Assembly: GCA_937924805.1 (NCBI GenBank)
Contig: CALDTZ010000054.1
Location: 1-57,441, forward strand
Length of the DNA: 57,441 nucleotides
Direction of reading: 5' to 3'
Source of the DNA: an uncultured Saprospiraceae bacterium
GTDB taxonomy: Bacteria; Bacteroidota; Bacteroidia; Chitinophagales; Saprospiraceae
The translations under genes and the position numbers were made by a program. Shown here in pieces: positions 34,998-43,841 of the stretch. The stretch's first letter is position 1, and each line of letters opens with the position of its first letter. The notes under the pieces were generated by a model. It was not told the DNA's origin and ran no database searches. It saw nothing but the letters and a program-made list of their open reading frames with translations.

Positions 34998-36389
34998 ATG
35001 AATTCGTCTCGAATATTTTGGTTGTTGACAATTGCTGTTGCCAGTATATTATTACTTCCATCCCTTTTACAAAAAGGAATGTTTCTTGATGGCATAACGT
35101 ATGGAGCCATTTCAAAAAATCTTGCAAATGGCATTGGATATTTTACATCACCAAAGTATACCGATACTCTTTATCCACAGTTTCATGAACATCCACCTTT
35201 TGTATTTTGGCTACAGTCCCTATTCTTTAAAATATTGGGCAATGGATTTTATGTTGAGCGGATATATTCCTTATTTATATTCTTACTGACCACTTTAGGT
35301 ATTAAGCAATTATGGAAACTGATAGTATCTGAAGAATACAAAAAACATAGTTGGCTTCCAGTGTTATTATGGATGATTGTCCCAATTATTTCTTGGAGCT
35401 TTAATCAAAACATGTTGGAAAACACGCTAAGTCTGTTTACTTTATTTTCAGTCATATCTATAGTAAAAGGTATAAAAACCAACTTATTTGCTTGGACGAT
35501 TATAGGTAGTTCCTTGATCGTTTTGGGATTTTTATCCAAAGGTTTTGTTGCACTATTTCCGTTGATCATTCCAATGATATTTAGCGTTACCCATCTTGTA
35601 AAGAGAGCATACATACATCAAATCATTTTAATTTTTTCATTATCGATTCAAAGCTTAGTGATTTATTTGAAGTTTCCATTTCTTGTTGATAATCTAACTT
35701 CATATTTACAACAACAATTATTACCAGCCTTACAAGGACAGCGGGAAATCACTACACATAATCGATTCTCCATCCTTGGAGAATTGGCATTGGAGCTATT
35801 AATACCGATTGCGATCATTGGGATATTTATAATGATTACAAAAAGCAAAAAGACATTAGCATTATCGAAAAACAAACCTGCGTTGATCTTTAATCTTGTG
35901 GTAGGATTATCAGCATCTATCCCACTAATTGTGACGTTAAAGCAAAGAAAATTTTATTTGGTCCCTTCAATTATCTACTTTTCCACTTCAATTGCTATTT
36001 TTATAGTTCCTATCATTGACCGCGTGGTTAAAAAGATGCCGCTTAGGCTTGGCAAAATACTGTCCTATTTGTTTTCGATATGGATTGTTATTGTTTCTAT
36101 TTTCTCTATTTATAGTTTTGAAAACTATAGTAGAGATGAAGCAAAAATCAAAGATCTTGAGATGCTAGTCCGTATTTTACCTCCAAGTACTATTCTTCGG
36201 GGATCATCTACTATATATAACGATTGGAGTTTACACGCCTATTTGGCAAGAATGGGTACTATAAGCCTAACATTAGATAAAACCCCTAAGTTCTATCTAA
36301 TTGAAAAATCTAAATATAAGAAAGATGAATTCCGAGAATTTAGTATAAACGGATTGGATTTAACCAATTACATATTACTTCAAAAATAA
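34998..36389 (+). CDS. GT-C family (ArnT/PMT-like) glycosyltransferase
   Basis: A membrane protein of 463 residues with about ten helices. The first periplasmic loop carries the catalytic Asp in FLDGITYGAISKNL, followed by YPQFHEHPPFVFWLQ. This fits the GT39/GT83-like pattern of lipid-linked sugar donors (polyprenyl-phosphate). It probably transfers a sugar to an envelope glycolipid or protein; donor and acceptor are unknown. The rhodanese gene follows after 11 bases, without an obvious functional link. Confidence 0.78.
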   Translation: MNSSRIFWLLTIAVASILLLPSLLQKGMFLDGITYGAISKNLANGIGYFTSPKYTDTLYPQFHEHPPFVFWLQSLFFKILGNGFYVERIYSLFIFLLTTLGIKQLWKLIVSEEYKKHSWLPVLLWMIVPIISWSFNQNMLENTLSLFTLFSVISIVKGIKTNLFAWTIIGSSLIVLGFLSKGFVALFPLIIPMIFSVTHLVKRAYIHQIILIFSLSIQSLVIYLKFPFLVDNLTSYLQQQLLPALQGQREITTHNRFSILGELALELLIPIAIIGIFIMITKSKKTLALSKNKPALIFNLVVGLSASIPLIVTLKQRKFYLVPSIIYFSTSIAIFIVPIIDRVVKKMPLRLGKILSYLFSIWIVIVSIFSIYSFENYSRDEAKIKDLEMLVRILPPSTILRGSSTIYNDWSLHAYLARMGTISLTLDKTPKFYLIEKSKYKKDEFREFSINGLDLTNYILLQK

Positions 36390-36400
36390 ACAAGTACCCC

Positions 36401-36757
36401 ATGTTTAAAGGAATAGTAATTACCACACTATGTTTAGTGGGTTTATATTTATATTTTAAGAAAAAAGAAACACCAACAGACCAACAAATTCATGGTTACA
36501 TCGATGAAGGTGCATCTATCATTGATGTTCGTACACCTACTGAATTTAATCAAGGACATCTAAAAGGAGCTATTAATATTCCACTTTCGGAAATTAAAAG
36601 AAATATAGCAAATTTAAGTCCTGGTGAAACATATATTACTTATTGTGCTGCAGGTTTTCGAAGTTCGAAAGCGACAAAAATTTTAAAAGCAAGTGGGTTT
36701 CAGTATGTCTATAATGGAAAAACACAAAAACATATTGAAACGATTTTAAACCTTTAA
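36401..36757 (+). CDS. Rhodanese-like protein with N-terminal membrane anchor
   Basis: A protein of 118 residues. A single helix (about 3-20) is followed by a rhodanese domain with IIDVRTPTEFNQGHLKGAINIPL and the active-site loop YCAAGFRSSKA (Cys82). It is likely a membrane-tethered sulfurtransferase. It overlaps the convergent ABC-F gene by four bases. Confidence 0.87.
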   Translation: MFKGIVITTLCLVGLYLYFKKKETPTDQQIHGYIDEGASIIDVRTPTEFNQGHLKGAINIPLSEIKRNIANLSPGETYITYCAAGFRSSKATKILKASGFQYVYNGKTQKHIETILNL

Positions 36758-38400
36758 TTTAAAAGCTCTATTTCTTTTAAGTTTTCTATTCGGTTTCGAA
36801 TTAAAAAATCGTCTACGGTTTCAAAATGTTCAATCACTCGTTTGTCTTTAAATTCAAATACCTTTTTGGCTAGACCTTTTAAAAAATCTCGATCGTGAGA
36901 CACTAAAACTAAGGTGCCATCAAATGCAGCTAACGCTTCTTTTAATACCTCTTTTGACTTTAGATCTAAATGGTTTGTAGGTTCATCTAAAATCAATAGA
37001 TTGACAGGCTCAAGCAATAATTTTACCATTGCCAATCTCGTTCTTTCACCACCGGACAAGACACTTACTTTTTTCTCAATGTCATCGCCACTAAACATGA
37101 ATCCTCCTAATATATTTTTTATTTGGGTTCTTACTTCTCCAACAGCTACTTCATCAATCGTCTGAAATACAGTGAGGGTTGGATCTAGCAAGGATGCTTG
37201 ATTTTGTGCAAAATAACCCACTTGTGCATTGTGGCCCAATTCGCAAATACCTTCGACTTCTACCTCCCCCATAATCGCTTTAATCATCGTTGATTTACCT
37301 TCACCGTTACGACCAACAAAACAAACTTTTTCGCCTCTTTCAATGGTCATATTAGCATTTTTAAATACAACATGTTCATCGTATTTTTTTGATAAATCTT
37401 GAATGGTTACAGGGTAATCACCCGATCTAAGTGCTGGTGGAAACCTTAACTTTAATGCAGCATTATCGATTTCATCAATTTCAATAATTTCTAGTTTGTC
37501 CAATAATCGTTCTCTAGAATTTACTTGATTGGCTTTCGAATAGGTGCCTCTGAAACGTTCAATAAAACGTTGGCTTTCTGCAATGAATTTTTGTTGTTCC
37601 TTATAGGCCTTAATTTGATGAGAACGACGATCGGCTCTTAACTCTAGATAATGCGAATAATTTGCTTTATAGTCATAAATTTTACCCATTGTCACTTCTA
37701 CTGTACGTGTAGTTATATTATCAATAAAGGTTTTATCATGCGAAATAACCATCACGGCTTTTGCTTTATTAATCAGAAAGTTTTCCAACCAAATCACGGA
37801 TTGAATGTCGATATGGTTTGTTGGCTCATCAAGGAGAATTAAATCTGGTTTTTTAAGTAAAATTTTTGCTAATTCAATGCGCATTCGCCATCCACCACTA
37901 AATTCACTCGTGGCACGATTAAAATCTTCTCGTTTAAATCCAAGGCCTAGAAGCGCTTTTTCAACTTCTTTATCATAATTGACATCTTCAATGCTATAAT
38001 ATTTTTCTCCTATGTCGGTTACCTTTTCTATAATCGACATATATTCGTCCGATTCATAGTCAGTCCTCGTCTCAAGTTGTTTATTTAAGCTTTCTAGCTC
38101 ATCTCGCATTGAATAAATAATTTCAAAGGCTTTAGACGCTTCTTCAAAAACCGAGCAATTATCTTCCGCAAGTAAATGTTGAGGTAAGTAAGCGATGATC
38201 GCTTCTTTAGGGCTACGTACATGACCTCTTGTTGGCTTCTGAACGCCTGCAATAATTTTCATCATCGTAGATTTTCCAGCACCATTTTTACCCATAAGGG
38301 CAATCTTATCATTATTATTAATAACAAATGAAACATCACTAAATAAGGTGTGTCCACTAAATTCTACCGCCAATCCATCTACAGAAATCATACATTGCAT
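36754..38400 (-). CDS. ABC-F type ATPase
   Basis: A soluble protein of 548 residues with two ABC domains and no membrane segments. Walker A sequences are GKNGAGKST (N-terminal) and GRNGEGKST (C-terminal), with signature motifs SGGWRM and LSGGERTRL and Walker B motifs LILLDEPTNHID and LLILDEPTNHLD. The linker between domains is helical and charged. ABC-F proteins act on the ribosome in translation or in antibiotic resistance; which applies cannot be told. A start at the internal Met (38391) is also possible. Confidence 0.92.
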   Translation of the reverse strand: MQCMISVDGLAVEFSGHTLFSDVSFVINNNDKIALMGKNGAGKSTMMKIIAGVQKPTRGHVRSPKEAIIAYLPQHLLAEDNCSVFEEASKAFEIIYSMRDELESLNKQLETRTDYESDEYMSIIEKVTDIGEKYYSIEDVNYDKEVEKALLGLGFKREDFNRATSEFSGGWRMRIELAKILLKKPDLILLDEPTNHIDIQSVIWLENFLINKAKAVMVISHDKTFIDNITTRTVEVTMGKIYDYKANYSHYLELRADRRSHQIKAYKEQQKFIAESQRFIERFRGTYSKANQVNSRERLLDKLEIIEIDEIDNAALKLRFPPALRSGDYPVTIQDLSKKYDEHVVFKNANMTIERGEKVCFVGRNGEGKSTMIKAIMGEVEVEGICELGHNAQVGYFAQNQASLLDPTLTVFQTIDEVAVGEVRTQIKNILGGFMFSGDDIEKKVSVLSGGERTRLAMVKLLLEPVNLLILDEPTNHLDLKSKEVLKEALAAFDGTLVLVSHDRDFLKGLAKKVFEFKDKRVIEHFETVDDFLIRNRIENLKEIELLN

Positions 38401-38410
38401 TTTAATAATG

Positions 38411-38418
38411 CAAAATTA
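38411..38418 (-). promoter_or_regulatory. -7 box upstream of the ABC-F gene (TAATTTTG)
   Basis: An exact TAnnTTTG on the minus strand, ten bases before the ATG at 38400. Confidence 0.55.
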
Positions 38419-38477
38419 CGAAGTATCAATACTTATACCGAAAAATATTGAATTGTTTTTATAAAGAAAAGAGGAAT

Positions 38478-39695
38478 CTATTCAATAATGATCGAATGCG
38501 TTAATGATTGACCGTTATCCATATCTGTAATCTTTAAAAAATAACGTCCCGTATTATATTGAGAAATGTCAATACGATGTGCATTAGACCAATTTCCAAC
38601 TTTTTGACCTAGACTAGAATAAAGATTCAAAACAATTTGATCCGATGCATAGTCAATAAATAATTGACCACTTGCAGGATTTGGATAAATATGAATATTT
38701 TCTAAATGATGATCCTCTGCATTAACCATAATGCTTGGGCATATGATTTCAAATAGAAAATCTGTTGTATGTTTCACATTCAAAGCCGTATTTGCATCTG
38801 AATTAAAATAACTCACATGACCACTGCTTCCTTCTATTGTTTTTAAGGAGTTCAAGACAGAAACACTATCTGCCGTAAAATGACATCGTTCACTGCCTTC
38901 TAGATAAATTATATCAAAACCAAAAATAGATGCAAAACCTGTTGAATATGGTACTGTACCATCAAACTCGTCATGAATACTTACAAAGGGAGGATCTTCT
39001 GCATCGATCCATGATGCGTCATTTAATCCTCCAGAAAAATTGATAACACCAGCAACATCCGATGAATATTCATAATTACTACTAGAATTACCTTCAAAGC
39101 CTCCATTTTCTTCAACAATCAACCTTAGATTTTCAGGAATTACGTCTGTAGAATCTAATACAGCAGTATGCATAGCCGTAATACCACCAGCTGATACTCC
39201 ACCAACAAAAATAAGGTCAGGATCGATTCGATATTCGTTATCGGTTGCAGCATCTTCCTTTAAAAATCGGATTGCCGCTTTCATATCACCAATTGATTTC
39301 ACAACGACATCTTGCATATTTTCAGGAGTAGGCAGTGGAAATAAGTCTCCATCGTATAATCGATAATCAATGGTTACCGCCACAAAACCCTTTTTTGCAT
39401 ATGCATTACAAAGAAAATGAAGGGCTTCTCTTTCACCTCCGACAAAACTGCCACCAAATGCTAAAAGAACAACGGGTCTAGCCTCCGCTTCATCACCTAC
39501 GGGTTGAAAAATATCAAGGTATAATTCTTGAAAGTTGTCAAAAATAGTTGTGTTTTCACCATACTTTATACCTGTTGTCATTTCCGTTTCTGTAAATACT
39601 TCATTTCGGTATCTTTGGCCATCGCAGGTTGGATGATCTTGAGAAAATAATTGAGTGACACAAATCAGAAACGCAAAGGTTAACACATTTTTCAT
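38478..39695 (-). CDS. T9SS-sorted alpha/beta hydrolase (carboxylesterase-like)
   Basis: A secreted protein of 405 residues with a signal peptide (ending QLFSQ). The hydrolase domain has an oxyanion-hole region FGGSFVGG and the nucleophile elbow GVSAGG (Ser168), with LDIFQP and VTIDYRL blocks like HSL-type carboxylesterases. The His of the triad is likely near SERCHFTAD. The last 80 residues are a T9SS sorting domain (IYPNPASGQLFID to SIIIE). It is divergent from the second CotH gene and may share regulation with it (inference). Confidence 0.85.
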   Translation of the reverse strand: MKNVLTFAFLICVTQLFSQDHPTCDGQRYRNEVFTETEMTTGIKYGENTTIFDNFQELYLDIFQPVGDEAEARPVVLLAFGGSFVGGEREALHFLCNAYAKKGFVAVTIDYRLYDGDLFPLPTPENMQDVVVKSIGDMKAAIRFLKEDAATDNEYRIDPDLIFVGGVSAGGITAMHTAVLDSTDVIPENLRLIVEENGGFEGNSSSNYEYSSDVAGVINFSGGLNDASWIDAEDPPFVSIHDEFDGTVPYSTGFASIFGFDIIYLEGSERCHFTADSVSVLNSLKTIEGSSGHVSYFNSDANTALNVKHTTDFLFEIICPSIMVNAEDHHLENIHIYPNPASGQLFIDYASDQIVLNLYSSLGQKVGNWSNAHRIDISQYNTGRYFLKITDMDNGQSLTHSIIIE

Positions 39696-39908
39696 AGGTC
39701 TATTTTTAATTGAAATAAAGATATACCTATAATTTAATGCGACAAAATAATCTCAAAAAATAATACGACAAGTGTAATTCAAACAACTATTGATTCATAA
39801 TTAATCTCGTCGCCGCACAACGAAGAGTCATCGAAAGTTTTATATTCGTTTTGATGATAGCTCATGACCGCTATCTAAGTATCATTTAATACCTATTCTA
39901 ATTTACTT

Positions 39909-42065
39909 ATGAAACATATAATCATTTTCAACATGTATCTTTTTTTTTCGATTTGTGTGTTTCACAATACTGCAGATGCACAAATAGATCATTGGGAAAC
40001 AGCCGTTTATGCCGATAGCGATTGGAAGTATGAATTGGGGAATGCTTCGATACCTGTAGATTGGAATCAAATAAACTATGATGATTCCAACTGGAATAGT
40101 GGCCAAGGTGGAATTGGATATGGAGATAATGATGATAACACCATCATTGATCAAACAGTTTCTGTATTTATGCGCCAACATTTTATAGTTACGGATATAT
40201 CAGCCATTGAAAGGGCTGTCTTTCATGCAGATTTTGATGATGGCTTCATCATGTACTTAAATGGAGTTGAAATTACTCGAACACATTTGGATGGCAATCC
40301 ACCTACGTGGGATAGTGAAGCTACTCAATTGCGAGAAGCAGAAATGTACCAGGGTAATCTACCTATATCTCATTATATAAACAAAACAGACCTAACAAAC
40401 ATATTAGTTGAAGGTCAAAATATTGTTGCCGTGCAAACTCATAATTTTGGTGGAACGAACAGTTCTGATTTGTCTTCACTCTATTGGTTGACGTTCGGAT
40501 TAAACAATGGTGAAAGTCAATTTGGAGATGTACCTTCTTGGTTTCCACAAAATGATTTTAATTCTCCAATTCCAATCGTAAAAATCAATACGAATGGAAA
40601 TTCTATTCCGGATGAACCATCTATTGCAGGTACAATGGGTATCATTTGGAATGGTGAAGGAAATCTAAATCAAAGTAATGATCCGATGAATGAATTTTTT
40701 GGTAATATTCGAATCGAAATTCGAGGTCAGAGTTCGACTCTTTTCCCAAAAAAAGGATATGGCATTGAGACGGTTGATGAAAATGGTGAGGACCTGGACG
40801 TTTCCTTTTTAAATTTTCCAGCTGAAGAAGATTGGATACTTCATGGTCCCTATTCGGATAAAAGCCTAATTCGAAATGTAGTAGCCATGCATTTAGCAAA
40901 TAGTATTGGGCAATATGGCAGTCGTACAAGACTTGTCGAACTAACGATTAATGAGCAATATGAGGGCGTTTATGTTTTAATGGAAAAAATTAAAAGAGAT
41001 GAAAATCGAGTAGATATTGCTACCTTAAAAACAGAAGATATTGATGGCGATGAACTTACTGGTGGTTATATTTTTAAAGTTGATAAAGGGGAACCAGATT
41101 GGTTTTCAAATTACGGATCAAATCCAAATTCGAATCAAAAGCTTTCCTTTCAATATGTATCACCAAAAAAGAGTAAAATCCAACCAGCACAAGCTGTTTA
41201 TATCCAATCATACATAGATAGTTTTGAAAGAGCCTTATTGAATCCAAGTGAAAAATACGACGGTAAATACTATTATGAATATATAGATATGATGTCTTTT
41301 ATTGATCACTTTATCTTGAATGAAGTCACAAAAGATGTAGATGCCTATCGGATAAGTACGTACCTCCATAAAGATAAAAATAGCAATGGTGGATTGGTTA
41401 CTGCCGGGCCAATCTGGGATTTTAATCTTGGATTAGGGAATGCTGACTATTGTGAAGGTGCTACCGCAAATCGATGGATGTACGATATAAATTGTGATGC
41501 ACACCATCCATTTTGGTGGGGTAAAATGATGGAAGATCAACTCTATAAAAATACCGCTAATTGTCGATATTTCGAACTAAGAGAAGGTCCTCTACATATT
41601 GATTCTATCTTTGCATTTATAGACGAAAAAGTTGATTTATTAACACCTGTGGTTGATCGCAACTTTGAACGATGGAATATTTTAAATGATTACGTCTGGC
41701 CCAATGCAATTGTTACGGGAAGTTATACAGGTGAAATTAATTATTTAAAACAATTTATAATCAATAGGCTCAATTGGATGGATAATAATATGTTTGGATT
41801 TTGTGGTCCCGTTATTACAAATTCAATGATTAATCAACAAATAAAATTATTTCCAAACCCCAGCACAGGTATTTTTGAACTATCAGGACTACCGAAAGAA
41901 GGGGCAAATATGATAATATATGATAGTACTGGCAAAAAATGCTATCAAAAAAAGGCATCCAATAGTGTTGATATTAGCTCATTGATGCCTGGCTTTTACT
42001 TTTTAGAATTGTATTCTACAACATTCGAGATCATCTTTACTTCAAAAATAAATTTAGTTCGGTAG
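39909..42065 (+). CDS. CotH-family secreted protein with N-terminal beta domain and T9SS sorting domain
   Basis: A protein of 718 residues with a signal peptide (ending NTADAQ). Residues about 25-200 are a jelly-roll-like carbohydrate-binding-type domain (NSGQGGIGYG, HADFDDGFIMYLNG). The CotH domain (about 215-600) shows the RIEIRGQSSTLFPKKGYGIE start, VELTINEQYEGVYVLMEKI and the metal-site region AGPIWDFNLGLG. A T9SS sorting domain ends it (LFPNPSTGIFELS to KINLVR). This is the second CotH protein in the window and has a different architecture from the one at 20047-22329. Confidence 0.88.
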   Translation: MKHIIIFNMYLFFSICVFHNTADAQIDHWETAVYADSDWKYELGNASIPVDWNQINYDDSNWNSGQGGIGYGDNDDNTIIDQTVSVFMRQHFIVTDISAIERAVFHADFDDGFIMYLNGVEITRTHLDGNPPTWDSEATQLREAEMYQGNLPISHYINKTDLTNILVEGQNIVAVQTHNFGGTNSSDLSSLYWLTFGLNNGESQFGDVPSWFPQNDFNSPIPIVKINTNGNSIPDEPSIAGTMGIIWNGEGNLNQSNDPMNEFFGNIRIEIRGQSSTLFPKKGYGIETVDENGEDLDVSFLNFPAEEDWILHGPYSDKSLIRNVVAMHLANSIGQYGSRTRLVELTINEQYEGVYVLMEKIKRDENRVDIATLKTEDIDGDELTGGYIFKVDKGEPDWFSNYGSNPNSNQKLSFQYVSPKKSKIQPAQAVYIQSYIDSFERALLNPSEKYDGKYYYEYIDMMSFIDHFILNEVTKDVDAYRISTYLHKDKNSNGGLVTAGPIWDFNLGLGNADYCEGATANRWMYDINCDAHHPFWWGKMMEDQLYKNTANCRYFELREGPLHIDSIFAFIDEKVDLLTPVVDRNFERWNILNDYVWPNAIVTGSYTGEINYLKQFIINRLNWMDNNMFGFCGPVITNSMINQQIKLFPNPSTGIFELSGLPKEGANMIIYDSTGKKCYQKKASNSVDISSLMPGFYFLELYSTTFEIIFTSKINLVR

Positions 42066-42189
42066 ACAGACTTTACCAACAGTTAAAAATTATACTTGAA
42101 CTAAAGAAAATTCTATCTACTTTGTATTTTGTTTTAAGTTGAAATCAGTTTCTTTACTTATGATTAATTTCATGTAACCAAAAATGTAA

Positions 42190-42197
42190 TATCTTTG
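42190..42197 (+). promoter_or_regulatory. -7 box of the acyl-CoA dehydrogenase gene (TATCTTTG)
   Basis: A consensus TAnnTTTG that ends one base before the first ATG at 42199 and ten bases before the second ATG at 42208, favouring the second as the real start. Confidence 0.6.
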
Positions 42198-42207
42198 TAT
42201 GATAGCT

Positions 42208-43713
42208 ATGAAGTCTCAATCAACGATAACGTCTTTCACTACTTTTCTTGAAAATTTTAAGAATACGCTTGTTCGCGTGTTTCATGATGAAAATGATATT
42301 TCTAGCTTCAGTCAATCAAGAGGTTTTCCGACGGATGTACTGAAACAGATTATGGATCAAAAACCTTTATCTGTATCTATACCAACAGAATATGGTGGAC
42401 GAGGGGCTAAAGTAAAAGAATGCTTAGGATTATTAGAAGCTTCGTCTTACGAATCACTACCTCTATCCTTAACTTTCGGCATTAATATCGCGCTATTTTT
42501 AGAACCTGTAGCCAAGTATGCGCAAGATGCGGTTAAAGGAACCATTTTTTCTAGGTTTTTGCACGAGCAAAATATGGGCGGTCTCATGATTACGGAGCCA
42601 GATTACGGTAGTGATGCTCTAAACATGCAAACATCCAATATTCTTCAAGGAGATAAATATAAAATAAACGGGACTAAACATTGGCAGGGTCTAACGGGAA
42701 TGGCTGATTATTGGCTCATGGCGACTCGTAATAAAACAGAAAGTGGTCGATTGAGTAGAGATTTAGATTTCTTCATTACGGATGAACAACAAAGACAACA
42801 AAAAATTGAAGTACAAGAATACTATAATAACATTGGGTTATACCCCATTCCTTATGGTAAAAACAAGGTGAATATTGAAGTGCCCGCTCAAAATAAACTC
42901 CAGCCGGAATCAACTGGCCTTAAATTAATGATGGATTTGCTTCATAGAAGTCGCCTTCAATTTCCTGGTATGGGAATGGGTTTTTTACGTCGAATGATGG
43001 ATGATGCCATCAAACAATGTACGGAACGTTTTGTCGGAGGCAAACCGTTAATGGCTTTGGACCAAGTACAATTTCAGGTATCAAAAATTCAAAGTGCTTT
43101 TACGATTTGCTCGGCTATGTGCTCGAGGAGTACTGAAATTAGTAGCATCGAAAATAATGTAGCTGGAAATGCCTTAGAAGCCAATTGTATGAAATCCTAT
43201 GTTACTGACCTAATGCAAATGGCAGCACAAACATTAACTCAGCTTTGTGGAGCTAATGGATATAAGGAAGAAAGTATTGCCGCTAGAGGAATTGTGGATT
43301 CACGTCCATTCCAAATATTTGAAGGATCAAATGAAATGCTTTATACTCAGATTTTTGAAATGATATCAAAGTTAATGCATCGCAAAAAGGAAATGAATTT
43401 ATTCTCCTTTTTATCTACCTTCAATCTAACTAAAAATGTTGCTAACCACTTTAAATCATTTATCAATTTTGAACTTGACACTCAATTACCCCAGCGTAAA
43501 ATGATCGATATTGGTAAAATTATTAGCCGAATGGTTTCTGCTAATTATGTACTAAGTCTAAACAACAAGGGATTTAGGTCTGATCTTGTCAATCAATGCA
43601 TTGATAATATATCTCATGAAATTGGAGTATTGGCAAGTTCTTACAAGCTTCAAACATCCATTTCTCCGATTATTGACTACCGAGATGGTGGAAATTGGCT
43701 AACGGTTAGTTAG
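42208..43713 (+). CDS. Acyl-CoA dehydrogenase family flavoprotein
   Basis: A cytoplasmic enzyme of 501 residues with the three-domain ACAD pattern: N-terminal helical domain (SIPTEYGGRG), FAD-binding beta domain (MITEPDYGSDALNMQT and KINGTKHWQGLTGMADYWLM) and C-terminal helical domain with RPFQIFEGSNEMLYTQI, where the catalytic Glu sits in IFEGSNE. A variable stretch of roughly 100 residues follows. The substrate cannot be assigned. The start at 42208 is preferred to the ATG at 42199 because the -7 box ends one base before the latter. Confidence 0.87.
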   Translation: MKSQSTITSFTTFLENFKNTLVRVFHDENDISSFSQSRGFPTDVLKQIMDQKPLSVSIPTEYGGRGAKVKECLGLLEASSYESLPLSLTFGINIALFLEPVAKYAQDAVKGTIFSRFLHEQNMGGLMITEPDYGSDALNMQTSNILQGDKYKINGTKHWQGLTGMADYWLMATRNKTESGRLSRDLDFFITDEQQRQQKIEVQEYYNNIGLYPIPYGKNKVNIEVPAQNKLQPESTGLKLMMDLLHRSRLQFPGMGMGFLRRMMDDAIKQCTERFVGGKPLMALDQVQFQVSKIQSAFTICSAMCSRSTEISSIENNVAGNALEANCMKSYVTDLMQMAAQTLTQLCGANGYKEESIAARGIVDSRPFQIFEGSNEMLYTQIFEMISKLMHRKKEMNLFSFLSTFNLTKNVANHFKSFINFELDTQLPQRKMIDIGKIISRMVSANYVLSLNNKGFRSDLVNQCIDNISHEIGVLASSYKLQTSISPIIDYRDGGNWLTVS

Positions 43714-43841
43714 TACCATAAACCACGGAAACTAGCATCACTATTTACATGATAACGAATAATTGTTCGTTTATTGAATTACGTATTATTAAGTACCCCA
43801 CTTCCAAAGTTTTAATATCTTCGCCGATCTAAAAATTTAAA

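Noticed and set aside
42062..42120. Imperfect long-range repeat GTAGACAGA / TCTATCTAC
   Set aside because: One mismatch and a 41-base loop make a functional stem unlikely.
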